Positions 23,706 to 32,188 of a stretch of DNA of 64,000 nucleotides are shown one piece after another. The notes under the pieces were generated by a model. It was not told the DNA's origin, searched no databases, and saw only the letters and a program-made list of their open reading frames with translations. The first letter of the stretch is position 1, and every line of letters starts with the position of its first letter. The stretch lies in contig NZ_JBEYXW010000011.1 in assembly GCF_040645195.1 (NCBI RefSeq), positions 109,396 through 173,395 of the forward strand, read 5' to 3'. The stretch comes from Prauserella_A sp040645195 (GTDB lineage Bacteria > Actinomycetota > Actinomycetes > Mycobacteriales > Pseudonocardiaceae). The position numbers and the translations under genes were made by a program.

Positions 23706-25421
23706 TCAGTCCCGCGTCGCCAGCCAGTGCGGGCCGTTCACCGGCTTGCCGCCCTTGACCTCGACGAAGACCGGGTTGCTGTAGAACCACAGGTCGGTCC
23801 ACGGGTCGACGCCGCCGATCGGGTCCTGCCGCGGCTCGATCGAGCCGGGCGCCGAGAACCGGCCGTCAGTACCACGAATACGGAGGTAGAACGACTCGTC
23901 GACATTGCGGAACCGGTGGCTGAGCTCGACGAAGCCCTTCTTCTGCCGAACCTCGAAGGACTTGACCACCCGCGTGCGGGGTGCGCTGATGGTGTTGGCG
24001 TCGCGCAACGGGCCGGTGACCGCGCCGGCGATCAGGTCAACGCGGCGCAGCCGAGGCTCGTCGCCGTTGTTGTTGGGCCGCTCGGGCAGCCCGATCCGGA
24101 TCTTCACGTCCACCGAGCCGCGGCGGCGGGCGGTGACGACCTCGCCGAGCGTGCCGCGGTAGTGGCCGTTGTCCCCGCCGACCGAGACGTCGAGGCTGTC
24201 GATCAGCTGGCCGTGGTCGACCCAGATCCGCCCCGCGCGCATCGCCCGCATCACCGAGAGGTAGTCGAACTTGCGCAGGCCCAGATGGGTGCGGCTGTAC
24301 TGGCCGGGCCAGAAGTCGCCGCGGCCCGCGATCGGTGTCCTGGTGAACACCGGGTCGGGCACGTTCTCGCCGACCGGGCCACCGCCGTAGCGCCAGGTGT
24401 CGTTCAGCACCTGGTGGCTGTCGGAGGTCGCGGTGATCCAGAACGGCAGGCCCTCGGCGAGCATGGTGTCCCAGACCCCGCCCAGCTTGGCGGTGAGCCA
24501 GTCGAAGCCGCCGAAGGTCCGGTAGGACTCCAGCGGGTAGCCGGTGAAGGAGTTGGAACCGGGGCTGCTGCTGTACCCGCCGCGTCCGCTCGCGGGCCCG
24601 CCCATGGCGGCCGGCATGCTGTTCGCCTGGTGGCCGGGTGCGCCCTCCATGCCGATGGCGACCGACGGGTCGGCATCACGCAGCGCCCGCAACTCCGACG
24701 GCGCGTACGCACCCACGCGCGAGGGGTGGTGCACCACGGTCAGCCCGATCGGGACCCGGCCGGAGCGGACCTGCTGCCCGAGCCAGCGGATGGCCTCTAC
24801 GGCCTTCGCCTCGTTGGCGGGGGAGCTGTTTCTGGTGCCGTTGATCGAGGCGTCGTGCAACTGCTCGAACTCGCTGAGCACGGCCTCCTCGTTCTGGCCG
24901 GGGTGCACGAACATGGTGCAGTGCTCACCGGCGGGCACGTTCCACTCGAGCCCCTGGAAGACCAGCAGGTCCGGGTTCTGGTCGCGGCACAGCTTGACGT
25001 CGGCCAGCGTCTGCGAGACACCGAACTTCTGGTGGTTCACGCCACCGTGGTCGGTGATGACGATCCAGTTCAGCCCGTAGCGTGCGGCTGCGGTCGCCTG
25101 CTGGTCGATGCGGTACGGCGCGTCCGAGCCCATGCTGTACTTGGTGTGGATGTGGTGATCGCCTGCCTGCCAGAGGAATTCGCCGCCGCGCGCTCGCGAC
25201 GGCGACGCCGCGGCCGGCGGGGCCTGGCCGAGCAGTTGCCCGCCGGTCGCGGCGGCGACCCCGGCGCCTACCAGACCGACGTTGCGCAGGAACGACCGGC
25301 GGCTCCGGTCGGCCGGCGACAGTTCGGCATCGGGAATCTCGGGGTCACTGGCCGGGGCGGGCCCGTGATGGTGGTGATCGTGGTGATGGTGATGGTCGTC
25401 ATGATGGTGATGGTGGGACAC
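23706..25421 (-). CDS. Tat-exported PHP-domain protein with polyhistidine head
   Basis: About 571 residues. The N-terminus has 14 His in runs of 5, 5 and 4 separated by Asp, then after about 30 residues a twin-arginine signal (DRSRRSFLRNVGLVGAG) and a PHP metallohydrolase domain (DHHIHTKYSMGSDAP, VITDHGGVNH, GLEWNVPAGEH, TSDSHQV), followed by a beta-rich C-terminus. GTG 25421 has AGGAGG close upstream; a GTG at 25439 is also open but has no site. PHP enzymes hydrolyse phosphoesters with two or three metal ions. The His head lies in front of the export signal and so would be in the cytoplasm until export; metal loading is a reasonable guess. Next to a Mn transporter, which fits. Confidence 0.82.
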   Translation of the reverse strand: MSHHHHHDDHHHHHDHHHHGPAPASDPEIPDAELSPADRSRRSFLRNVGLVGAGVAAATGGQLLGQAPPAAASPSRARGGEFLWQAGDHHIHTKYSMGSDAPYRIDQQATAAARYGLNWIVITDHGGVNHQKFGVSQTLADVKLCRDQNPDLLVFQGLEWNVPAGEHCTMFVHPGQNEEAVLSEFEQLHDASINGTRNSSPANEAKAVEAIRWLGQQVRSGRVPIGLTVVHHPSRVGAYAPSELRALRDADPSVAIGMEGAPGHQANSMPAAMGGPASGRGGYSSSPGSNSFTGYPLESYRTFGGFDWLTAKLGGVWDTMLAEGLPFWITATSDSHQVLNDTWRYGGGPVGENVPDPVFTRTPIAGRGDFWPGQYSRTHLGLRKFDYLSVMRAMRAGRIWVDHGQLIDSLDVSVGGDNGHYRGTLGEVVTARRRGSVDVKIRIGLPERPNNNGDEPRLRRVDLIAGAVTGPLRDANTISAPRTRVVKSFEVRQKKGFVELSHRFRNVDESFYLRIRGTDGRFSAPGSIEPRQDPIGGVDPWTDLWFYSNPVFVEVKGGKPVNGPHWLATRD

Positions 25422-25546
25422 CTGGCCTCCTGGGCTCACGGACTGAACACGCCGGATCGTCTCCGCGCCGGCTGAACATCAGGTGTCCTGCAGTCGACCT
25501 GGACCTGACCGCTGTCCATGATCGAGATGACTTTCCACTATGAATC

Positions 25547-25568
25547 ATCGTACGTAGGGTGATCGTAC
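25547..25568. promoter_or_regulatory. ATCGTAC repeat in the hydrogenase operon leader
   Basis: ATCGTAC occurs twice, 15 bases apart (25547 and 25562), and GTACG/CGTAC form inverted arms around 9 bases. The gap 25440-25725 is AT-richer than its surroundings and includes TTGAAAAATTGG at about 25619. It must hold the promoter of the 16-gene operon. Which regulator binds is unknown. Confidence 0.4.
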
Positions 25569-25725
25569 ATATCAGACGGCCTATTCGAGATCAGCGCGAA
25601 AAACTTTCCGGCGCTGGCTTGAAAAATTGGTCTGAGCCTCGGATGGTTCGTCCCCTGCCGTCGGCAGGCCTGCTGCTGTTCAATGGAGAACTCAGGAAAA
25701 TCGAGGAGTCCAGAAAGGATCATTC

Positions 25726-26361
25726 ATGGGGCCACCGGCAGCAGTGGCCGGCTCGGAAACCGATCCGGTAGCCGCTCTCTTCGAACGGCGAACCGCGCCG
25801 ATCGAGCAGCTCGCCGAGCATGCCGACGATGTCGCTCTGGCGTGTCAGGCCATGGCTGACCGGTTTCGTCACGGCGGCAAGCTCGTGGTGTTCGGCAACG
25901 GTGGCCCGAGTACGGACGCGCAGCACGTGGCGGTCGAGTTCGTACATCCGGTCATCGTCGGCAAACGCGCCCTGCCGGCGTTGTCGCTGACGGCGGACGT
26001 CGCGACCCTCACCGGAGTGGCGAACCGTCAGGGCCTGGCCGAGGTGTTCACGCATCAGCTGCGTTTCCTCGCCGATCCGGCGGACATCGCACTGGCGCTG
26101 TCGACGGACGGCAACTGCGAGAACGTCCTGCGCGGCCTCGCCTACGCGCGGGGGCAGGGCATGCTGACCGTCGCGCTCGCCGGCGGGGACGGCGGCGCCA
26201 TCGCTGCCACCGGCGCCGCCGACCACGTGCTGGTCGCCAGGTCGTCCGACCCCAGGATCGTCAAGGAGGTGCACGTCACCACCTACCACATCCTGTGGGA
26301 ACTGGTGCACGTGTTCTTCGAGCAGCCCGGTGTTCTCGAAACGGGGATGGTGGTCCGATGA
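25726..26361 (+). CDS. SIS-domain protein 1 of the hydrogenase operon (GmhA-like)
   Basis: A 211-residue sugar-isomerase (SIS) fold protein close to sedoheptulose-7-phosphate isomerase GmhA. The sugar-phosphate loop VFGNGG-STDAQH (about 54-65) and the second loop ALSTDGNCENV are present; GmhA active sites have SxxS/T in the latter, here altered to STDGN. AAAGGATC precedes the ATG. First gene of the operon, overlapping the next by ATGA. SIS genes are found with group 1h hydrogenases but their job there is not established; a role in making a small ligand precursor or in regulation is guesswork. Confidence 0.82.
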   Translation: MGPPAAVAGSETDPVAALFERRTAPIEQLAEHADDVALACQAMADRFRHGGKLVVFGNGGPSTDAQHVAVEFVHPVIVGKRALPALSLTADVATLTGVANRQGLAEVFTHQLRFLADPADIALALSTDGNCENVLRGLAYARGQGMLTVALAGGDGGAIAATGAADHVLVARSSDPRIVKEVHVTTYHILWELVHVFFEQPGVLETGMVVR

Positions 26362-26582
26362 CCACGGAGCCCTGCGCCGACGGTGCGTGTATCACCTGCT
26401 CGGACACCGCGGTACCGGTGACCGTGCTGGAGCTGCGCGACGCCGCGCTTGCCCTGGTCGACGCCGGAGCCGGGCGGCGTGAGGAGATCAGCGTCGCGCT
26501 CGTCACGGCGGACGTCGGTGACACGGTCCTGGTTCACGCCGGCGAAGCCATCGCCGTGGTGGGGCGTGACCGCGATGACTGA
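26358..26582 (+). CDS. Divergent HypC/HupF-type protein
   Basis: A 74-residue protein with the HypC beta-barrel pattern (VPVTVLEL, ISVALVTADVGDTVLVHAGEAIAVV). Real HypC proteins start MC, with Cys2 binding the Fe(CN)2CO unit; here the N-terminus is MTTEPCADGACITCSD with three Cys at 6, 11 and 14, so metal handling, if any, must differ. ATGA overlap with the gene before and 8-base overlap with the gene after. The operon has a canonical HypC too, so this is a specialised paralogue, perhaps a chaperone for one precursor. Confidence 0.78.
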   Translation: MTTEPCADGACITCSDTAVPVTVLELRDAALALVDAGAGRREEISVALVTADVGDTVLVHAGEAIAVVGRDRDD

Positions 26583-27255
26583 CCGGGACGGGGCGCAACC
26601 GGCGACCTCCGTGGAGTCGCTCTATCCCTTTCTGTACTCCGGCCGCGCCGATCCGGCCGCCGTGCAGGCCGAGGTCCGTCAATCCACTGTGGACAAGGTG
26701 GCCGAGATACTGACATTGCGCCGAACAGTTCTCGACCGTGACGGCGCGCGCCTGGCCGAGTGCGCACGGACGATGGCCGCCCGGTTCGCGGCGGGCGGAC
26801 GGCTGCTGTCGTTCGGCAACGGCGGCAGCTCCACCGACGCCCAGGATCTCGCCAGCCTGTTCCTGAGCCCGGGCGGTACGGCGCCGCCGCTGCCGGCTTT
26901 CGCGCTCACCAACGACATCGCCGTGATCACCGCGCTGTCCAACGATGTCGGGTTCGACCTGGTGTTCTCCAGACAGCTCGGCGCCTTCGCCAGGTCCGCC
27001 GACATCGCGGTCGGGCTCTCGACCAGCGGCAACTCGCCGAACCTGCTCCGCGCCTTCGACGAGGCCGCCCGGCGTGGCCTGCTCACCATCGGCATCGCAG
27101 GCTACGACGGCGGGAAGATGGCGGAGCTGGACAGTATCGACTACCTGTTCGTGATTCCCTCGCCGTCGGTACATCGTGTCCAGGAAGCACAGACCACTGT
27201 GTACCACGCGTTGTGGGAGCTCACCATCGCCGCTGTAGGCCAGCCGGCCGCGTGA
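26575..27255 (+). CDS. SIS-domain protein 2 of the hydrogenase operon
   Basis: A 226-residue SIS protein, related to protein 1 but with an N-terminal helical extension of about 45 residues (SLYPFLYSGRADPAAVQAEV). Loops SFGNGGSSTDAQ and GLSTSGNSPN are both canonical for phosphosugar binding, unlike the altered second loop of protein 1. ATG 26575 lies inside the end of the HypC-like gene. Two diverged SIS copies around a HypC-like gene suggest a heterodimer, one active and one structural. Confidence 0.82.
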   Translation: MTDRDGAQPATSVESLYPFLYSGRADPAAVQAEVRQSTVDKVAEILTLRRTVLDRDGARLAECARTMAARFAAGGRLLSFGNGGSSTDAQDLASLFLSPGGTAPPLPAFALTNDIAVITALSNDVGFDLVFSRQLGAFARSADIAVGLSTSGNSPNLLRAFDEAARRGLLTIGIAGYDGGKMAELDSIDYLFVIPSPSVHRVQEAQTTVYHALWELTIAAVGQPAA

Positions 27256-27269
27256 AACGGAGACCACCA

Positions 27270-27539
27270 ATGTGCCTGGCAATTCCCGGAGAGATCGTCG
27301 AAGTCGGCGCCGATCGACCCGATATCGCCAAGGTGGTGGTCAGCGGGGTGAAACGGTCGGTCAACATCGGCCTGCTCAGCGAACCGCCGGTGGCAGGTGA
27401 CTGGGTGCTGATCCACGTCGGCTTCGCGCTGTCCAAGATCGATGAAGCGGAGGCCAAGGCCGTTCTCGATTTCCTGGAAGAAATCGGACAGTCCTATGAG
27501 GACGAGGTTGCCGCCCTTCGAGACTCACGAATCGAATAG
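27270..27539 (+). CDS. hypC: Hydrogenase maturation factor HypC
   Basis: An 89-residue HypC with the canonical MCLAIPGEIVEV start (Cys2 essential for Fe-ligand transfer), the barrel (GDWVLIHVGFALSKID) and a C-terminal helix EEIGQSYEDEV. It works with HypD to build Fe(CN)2CO and hand it to the large subunit. Sits 14 bases after SIS gene 2 with GGAGA before it. Confidence 0.92.
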   Translation: MCLAIPGEIVEVGADRPDIAKVVVSGVKRSVNIGLLSEPPVAGDWVLIHVGFALSKIDEAEAKAVLDFLEEIGQSYEDEVAALRDSRIE

Positions 27540-27551
27540 GAGCTCCAGCGG

Positions 27552-28679
27552 ATGCGTTTCGTCGACGAGTACCGTGACGCGGACAAGGCGCGGGCACTGT
27601 CCGCGAAGATCACGGCGCTGTGCGAGCCCGGCCGTGAGTACAAGTTCATGGAGGTGTGCGGCGGGCACACCCACACGATCTACAAACACGGCCTGGAGGA
27701 CTACCTGCCCGAGCAGATCACGCTGGTGCACGGGCCGGGCTGCCCGGTGTGCGTGATCCCGATGGGCAGGGTCGACGACGCGATCCACATCGCGCGGCAG
27801 CCAGGCGTGCTGATGACCTCGTTCGGCGACATGATGCGGGTTCCCGGCAGCGGTGGGAACTTCTTCGACTCCAACGCCGAGGGCACCAACATCCGGATGG
27901 TCTACTCGCCGCTGGACGCGCTCGCGATCGCCAGGCACAACCCGGAACAGCAGGTCGTCTTCATGGCCATCGGCTTCGAGACCACCGCGCCGTCGACAGC
28001 GATGACTGTGCTACGTGCTGCCGCCGAAGGTATCGGGAACTTCTCTATCTTCTGCAACCACGTCACGATCATTCCCGCGATCAGAGCGATCCTGGACTCG
28101 CCGGACCTGCGGCTGGACGGCTTCCTGGGGCCGGGGCACGTGTCCACAGTGATCGGCTGCCGGCCCTACGAGTTCATCGCTCAGGAGTACGGCAAACCGG
28201 TGGTGGTCGCCGGGTTCGAGCCGCTGGACATCCTGCAGTCGATCTACCTCTTGATGCTTCAGCTCGTGCAGGGCCGCGCGGAAGTCGAGAACCAGTACTC
28301 GCGGGTGGTGCCGTGGCAGGGCAACCTCGCGGCGTTGCGGGCGATCGGCGAGGTGCTGGAACTACGCCCGTACTTCGAGTGGCGTGGCCTCGGTTTCATC
28401 TCGCACTCAGCACTACGGGTAGTGGACGACTACGCGGCGTTCGACGCCGAGCGGAGGTTCGCCGTGCCCGGCGTCCGCGTCGCCGATCCGAAGTCCTGCC
28501 AGTGCGGCGAGGTCCTCAAAGGCGTGCTCAAACCGTGGGAGTGCAAGGTGTTCGGCACCGCATGCACCCCGGAGACGCCGATCGGGACCTGCATGGTGTC
28601 GCCCGAGGGCGCGTGTGCCGCGTACTACAACTTCGGCCGGTTCAGCCGGCAGCGAGTGAGGGAGGCGAGCGCTGGGTGA
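27552..28679 (+). CDS. hypD: Hydrogenase maturation factor HypD
   Basis: A 375-residue HypD of normal length: CGGHTH, HGPGCPVC, GFETTAPSTA, and the C-terminal 4Fe-4S ligand cysteines (KSCQCGEVLKG, CKVFGTACTP, GTCMVSPEGACAAYY). It reduces and holds the Fe(CN)2CO unit together with HypC. Overlaps hypE by GTGA. Confidence 0.94.
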   Translation: MRFVDEYRDADKARALSAKITALCEPGREYKFMEVCGGHTHTIYKHGLEDYLPEQITLVHGPGCPVCVIPMGRVDDAIHIARQPGVLMTSFGDMMRVPGSGGNFFDSNAEGTNIRMVYSPLDALAIARHNPEQQVVFMAIGFETTAPSTAMTVLRAAAEGIGNFSIFCNHVTIIPAIRAILDSPDLRLDGFLGPGHVSTVIGCRPYEFIAQEYGKPVVVAGFEPLDILQSIYLLMLQLVQGRAEVENQYSRVVPWQGNLAALRAIGEVLELRPYFEWRGLGFISHSALRVVDDYAAFDAERRFAVPGVRVADPKSCQCGEVLKGVLKPWECKVFGTACTPETPIGTCMVSPEGACAAYYNFGRFSRQRVREASAG

Positions 28680-29782
28680 ACGATGCGACGTCCGCGGCGA
28701 TGTCCACACGAGACAGTCGTGAGCAGTTGGTGCTCGACCGTATCGACCGGGTGCGCCGGGCACGGCCACGCGTGCGAGAGGAGCGCATCACGCTCGCGCA
28801 CGGCTCCGGCGGCAAGGCGACCCAGACCCTGGTCGAGGCGATCTTCCTGGATGCGTTCCGCAACCCGCTGCTCGAACCGCTGGAAGACGCGGCCCAGCTG
28901 GATCTCGGAAGTACCCGGCTGGCGTTGACGACGGATTCCTTCGTGGTGTCGCCACTGTTCTTCCCCGGCGGCACGATCGGCGACCTCGCGGTCAACGGCA
29001 CTGTGAACGACCTCGCCGTGTCCGGAGCGACACCGAAGTACCTGACCGCCGGGTTCATCCTCGAAGAGGGTTTCCCCGTCGCCGATCTCACCAGGGTGGT
29101 CCAGTCGATGCGCGCGGCCGCGCGAGTGGCAGGTGTCGAGGTGGTCACCGGGGACACCAAGGTGGTGCAGCGGGGCAAGGCCGACGGCTGCTACATCAAC
29201 ACCGCCGGAGTCGGCGTACTGAACCGGCCAGGCCAGCTGGGTGTCGCGACCGCCCGTGCCGGTGACGCGGTGCTCGTGTCCGGCCCCATCGGCGAACACG
29301 GCATCACGATCATGCTCGCCCGTGGCGAGCTGGACATCGATGCCGACCTCGTCTCGGACACCGCGCCGGTCAACGATTTGGTCGCCGGTCTGCTCGCGGC
29401 GGTCCCGGGCGTGCGGGCGCTGCGGGACGCCACCCGGGGCGGGGTGGCCACGATCCTCAACGAGATCGCCAGGGCCGCGGACGTTGCCGTCGTCGTCGAC
29501 GAGGACGCCATCCCGGTGCGCGACGAGGTACGGGGAGCGGCCGAGTTGCTGGGCATCGACCCGCTCTACGTCGCATGCGAGGGCCGGATCGTCGTCGTTG
29601 TCGACGGCGCCGAGGCCGATGCGGCGCTGGCGGCGCTGCGTAGTCATCCGCTCGGCGCGCAGGCCGCAATGATCGGCCGGGTGAAGGCCGACCCACCGGG
29701 GCTGGTCCTTCTCAACACGACCTTCGGTGGCACAAGGATCGTCGACCTGCTGGTCGGCGACCCGCTGCCGAGAATCTGCTGA
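28676..29782 (+). CDS. hypE: Hydrogenase maturation factor HypE
   Basis: A 368-residue AIR-synthase-like protein ending PRIC, the Cys that carries the thiocarboxamide made by HypF and dehydrates it to cyanide. ATP-site motifs HGSGGKATQ, DSFVVSPLFFPGG and GDTKVVQRGK are intact. The GTG 28676 start overlaps the hypD stop; an ATG at 28700 is also possible. Adds about 30 residues to the N-terminus of shorter relatives. Confidence 0.93.
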   Translation: MNDATSAAMSTRDSREQLVLDRIDRVRRARPRVREERITLAHGSGGKATQTLVEAIFLDAFRNPLLEPLEDAAQLDLGSTRLALTTDSFVVSPLFFPGGTIGDLAVNGTVNDLAVSGATPKYLTAGFILEEGFPVADLTRVVQSMRAAARVAGVEVVTGDTKVVQRGKADGCYINTAGVGVLNRPGQLGVATARAGDAVLVSGPIGEHGITIMLARGELDIDADLVSDTAPVNDLVAGLLAAVPGVRALRDATRGGVATILNEIARAADVAVVVDEDAIPVRDEVRGAAELLGIDPLYVACEGRIVVVVDGAEADAALAALRSHPLGAQAAMIGRVKADPPGLVLLNTTFGGTRIVDLLVGDPLPRIC

Positions 29783-29785
29783 GCC

Positions 29786-30115
29786 ATGCACGAACTGGCG
29801 ATCACCCAGAGCATCGTCGACGCCGTCACCGAACGGTTCGACGACACGACGGTGTCCAGCGTGCGGCTGGAGATCGGCAGGCTCTCCGGCGTCGTGGCGG
29901 ACGCGGTCCGGTTCTGTTTCGACCTGGTCGCCGAAGGCACGACGGTGGCGGGCGCCCGGCTGGACATCGACGAGCCGATGGGCCGGGCCCGGTGCGGCGA
30001 CTGCGGGAGCGAGTTCGAACTCGACTACCCGATCCTGCTGTGCCGGTGCGGCAGCGCCAGCGTCGAGGTGCTGGCCGGCAACGAGCTGCGAATCCTTTCC
30101 GTGGAGGTGGCCTGA
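29786..30115 (+). CDS. hypA: Hydrogenase nickel-incorporation protein HypA
   Basis: A 109-residue HypA. MHEL start gives the Ni ligand His2; the zinc knuckle is CGDCGSEF followed by LLCRCGS, a C-x2-C / C-x-C form in which the second pair is one residue shorter than the usual C-x2-C. Delivers Ni(II) with HypB to the large subunit. Four bases after hypE. Confidence 0.92.
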   Translation: MHELAITQSIVDAVTERFDDTTVSSVRLEIGRLSGVVADAVRFCFDLVAEGTTVAGARLDIDEPMGRARCGDCGSEFELDYPILLCRCGSASVEVLAGNELRILSVEVA

Positions 30116-30116
30116 C

Positions 30117-30824
30117 ATGTGTGGTACCTGCGGTTGCGACGAGATCGGTAAAACCGTTGTGCTGGAACAACAGGTGCTGGCCAAGAACGACCATCTGGCC
30201 GGGCACAACCGGACCTGGCTGCGGGAACGGTCGATCCTCGCGGTGAACCTGATGAGCTCGCCGGGCTCCGGCAAGACCACGTTGCTGGAACGGGCGATCG
30301 CCGACCTGCGCGACGACCTACCGCTGGGGGTGATCGAGGGCGACCAGGCGACCCCGCTCGACGCCGATCGCATCCGCGCCACCGGTTGCCCCGCCGTTCA
30401 GCTCAACACCGGCGCAGGTTGTCACCTCGACGCGGGCATGCTCGCCGGGGCGTTGCGCGAGCTCGACCCGGCGCCGGACTCGATGGTCTTCGTGGAGAAC
30501 GTCGGCAACCTGGTGTGCCCGGCGCTGTTCGACCTCGGCGAGGACCATCGGGCGGTGGTCATGTCCGTCACCGAGGGGGAGGACAAACCGCTGAAGTACC
30601 CGCACATGTTCCGCACCGCCGACGTCGTCCTGCTCAACAAGGTCGACCTGTTGCCCTACCTCGACTTCGACCCCGGCCGTTTCCGCACGCAGTTGCGGCA
30701 GGTCAATCCCGCCGCCGAGGTGCTCGCGGTGTCGGCGACCCGCGGTGACGGGCTCGCCGGGTGGTACACCTGGCTCGGCAGGCGGCGCCGTGCCTTCGCC
30801 GACACCGTGCGGGTCGCCCGATGA
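30117..30824 (+). CDS. hypB: Hydrogenase nickel-incorporation GTPase HypB
   Basis: A 235-residue G3E GTPase. It starts MCGTCGC, the high-affinity nickel CxxCGC motif; P-loop SSPGSGKTT, GDQATPLD, metal site GAGCHLD and NKVDLLPY follow. There is no His-rich nickel-storage stretch. Two bases after hypA, and overlapped by the next gene (ATGA). Confidence 0.93.
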   Translation: MCGTCGCDEIGKTVVLEQQVLAKNDHLAGHNRTWLRERSILAVNLMSSPGSGKTTLLERAIADLRDDLPLGVIEGDQATPLDADRIRATGCPAVQLNTGAGCHLDAGMLAGALRELDPAPDSMVFVENVGNLVCPALFDLGEDHRAVVMSVTEGEDKPLKYPHMFRTADVVLLNKVDLLPYLDFDPGRFRTQLRQVNPAAEVLAVSATRGDGLAGWYTWLGRRRRAFADTVRVAR

Positions 30825-32188
30825 GCGCCACACCGGCGTTCGAGGCGGCGCGCGCGGTCGCCGACGCGGTGCTGTACGAGGGCTATCTGCTCTACCCGTA
30901 CCGCCGGTCGTCGGGCAAGAACCGGGTGCGCTGGCAGTTCGGTGTGCTCGCACCGCCGCAGTGGCTGTCGCCGGACGCGCGGGCGGACACCAGCGTCGTC
31001 GGCTCGTCGGACGCGTGGCGCCAGCAGACCGAGTGCCTTCTGGAGGCGCCCGGGACGGCAACCATCCACATGCGACTCCGGTTCCTGCAGCTGCAGCACC
31101 GGTGGCTCCAGGTTCGCTCGCCGGACGGCACGTTCGAGACCGTCGACGAGCTCACGGTGGACGGGCAGCGCCACCTCACGTTCGACGAGGCCGTGGCCCG
31201 CGAGTACGACCTCACCGCCACGGTCGGGGACCTGCGAGACGCACCGCGCACCATGGACGTCGTCGCGCCCGGCGGTGAGGAAACGATGCCACTCGGCGAC
31301 AGCGGCAGACTGGTCCGGACCCGCTGGCCGGTGCACGCCAGTGTGCGGCTGGAGGCCGAGGAGGCGGATGCGCCGTTTCCGTTGCTGCGGCTGCGGTTGG
31401 CGATCGCCAACGTCGCCGACGGGCCGCCTGCCGGCGCGCCACGGCCGGACGCGTTGCGGGTCAGCCTGGTGGCGACGCATTCGCTGCTCGGCGTCGACGG
31501 CGGAACGTTCCTGTCCCTATTGGACCCACCCGAGTGGGCGGCGGTGGCAGCGAAGCTCTGCCAGAACATACATACCTTCCCTGTGCTTGCCGGGGCGCAG
31601 GGCGAGCGCGATGTGCTGCTGTCCTCACCGATCCTCATGTACGACCATCCGCAGGTGAGTCCGGAAAGCCCCGGCGATCTGTTCGACGCGACCGAGATCG
31701 ACGAGATCCTGTCGCTGCGCACCCGCGTGCTGACCGACGAGGAGAAACAGGAGGCGCGAGCCACGGACGCGCGTGCGGCAGCGATCATCGACCGGGTCGA
31801 GGCGCTCCCGCGTGAGGTACTGGAACGGCTGCACGGCGCGATCCGGACGCTGCGCCCCGCGGCGACATCGGCGCCGTGGTGGGAACCCGGCGCCGACGAG
31901 CTGATTCACCCCGACACCGATGCGGTGGTCGTCGACGGCGTCCGCGTCAGCAAGGGCAGCCGGGTACGGCTATGTCCGCGAACGACCGGCACCGATGTGC
32001 ACGACATGTTCCTGACAGGCCGGAACGGCCGGGTCGAGGCGGTCCTCACCGATGTCGACGGCAGCCGGCACGTCGCGGTGGTCGTCGACGACGATCCGGG
32101 AGCCGACGTGCACGAGTGGTACGGCCGCTACTACCACTTCTCGCCGGATGAGCTGGTGCCGCTCGACAGCGAATGCGAGCCGCCATGA
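30821..32188 (+). CDS. Hydrogenase-operon protein of unknown function (455 residues)
   Basis: A 455-residue soluble protein without a family I can name. The N-terminal 300 residues are beta-rich (VLYEGYLLYPYR, FEAARAVADAVL near the start; VSLVATHSLL; SSPILMYDHPQVSPESPG), then a helical stretch (TDEEKQEARATDARAAAIIDRVEALP) and a small C-terminal beta domain (GVRVSKGSRVRLCPRTTGTDVHDMFL, VVVDDDPGADVHEWYGRYYHFSPDELVPL). No Cys cluster, no signal. Overlaps hypB and the protease at both ends, so it is strictly tied to hydrogenase assembly or use. Likely a group 1h-specific accessory or scaffold protein (inference). Confidence 0.75.
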   Translation: MSATPAFEAARAVADAVLYEGYLLYPYRRSSGKNRVRWQFGVLAPPQWLSPDARADTSVVGSSDAWRQQTECLLEAPGTATIHMRLRFLQLQHRWLQVRSPDGTFETVDELTVDGQRHLTFDEAVAREYDLTATVGDLRDAPRTMDVVAPGGEETMPLGDSGRLVRTRWPVHASVRLEAEEADAPFPLLRLRLAIANVADGPPAGAPRPDALRVSLVATHSLLGVDGGTFLSLLDPPEWAAVAAKLCQNIHTFPVLAGAQGERDVLLSSPILMYDHPQVSPESPGDLFDATEIDEILSLRTRVLTDEEKQEARATDARAAAIIDRVEALPREVLERLHGAIRTLRPAATSAPWWEPGADELIHPDTDAVVVDGVRVSKGSRVRLCPRTTGTDVHDMFLTGRNGRVEAVLTDVDGSRHVAVVVDDDPGADVHEWYGRYYHFSPDELVPLDSECEPP

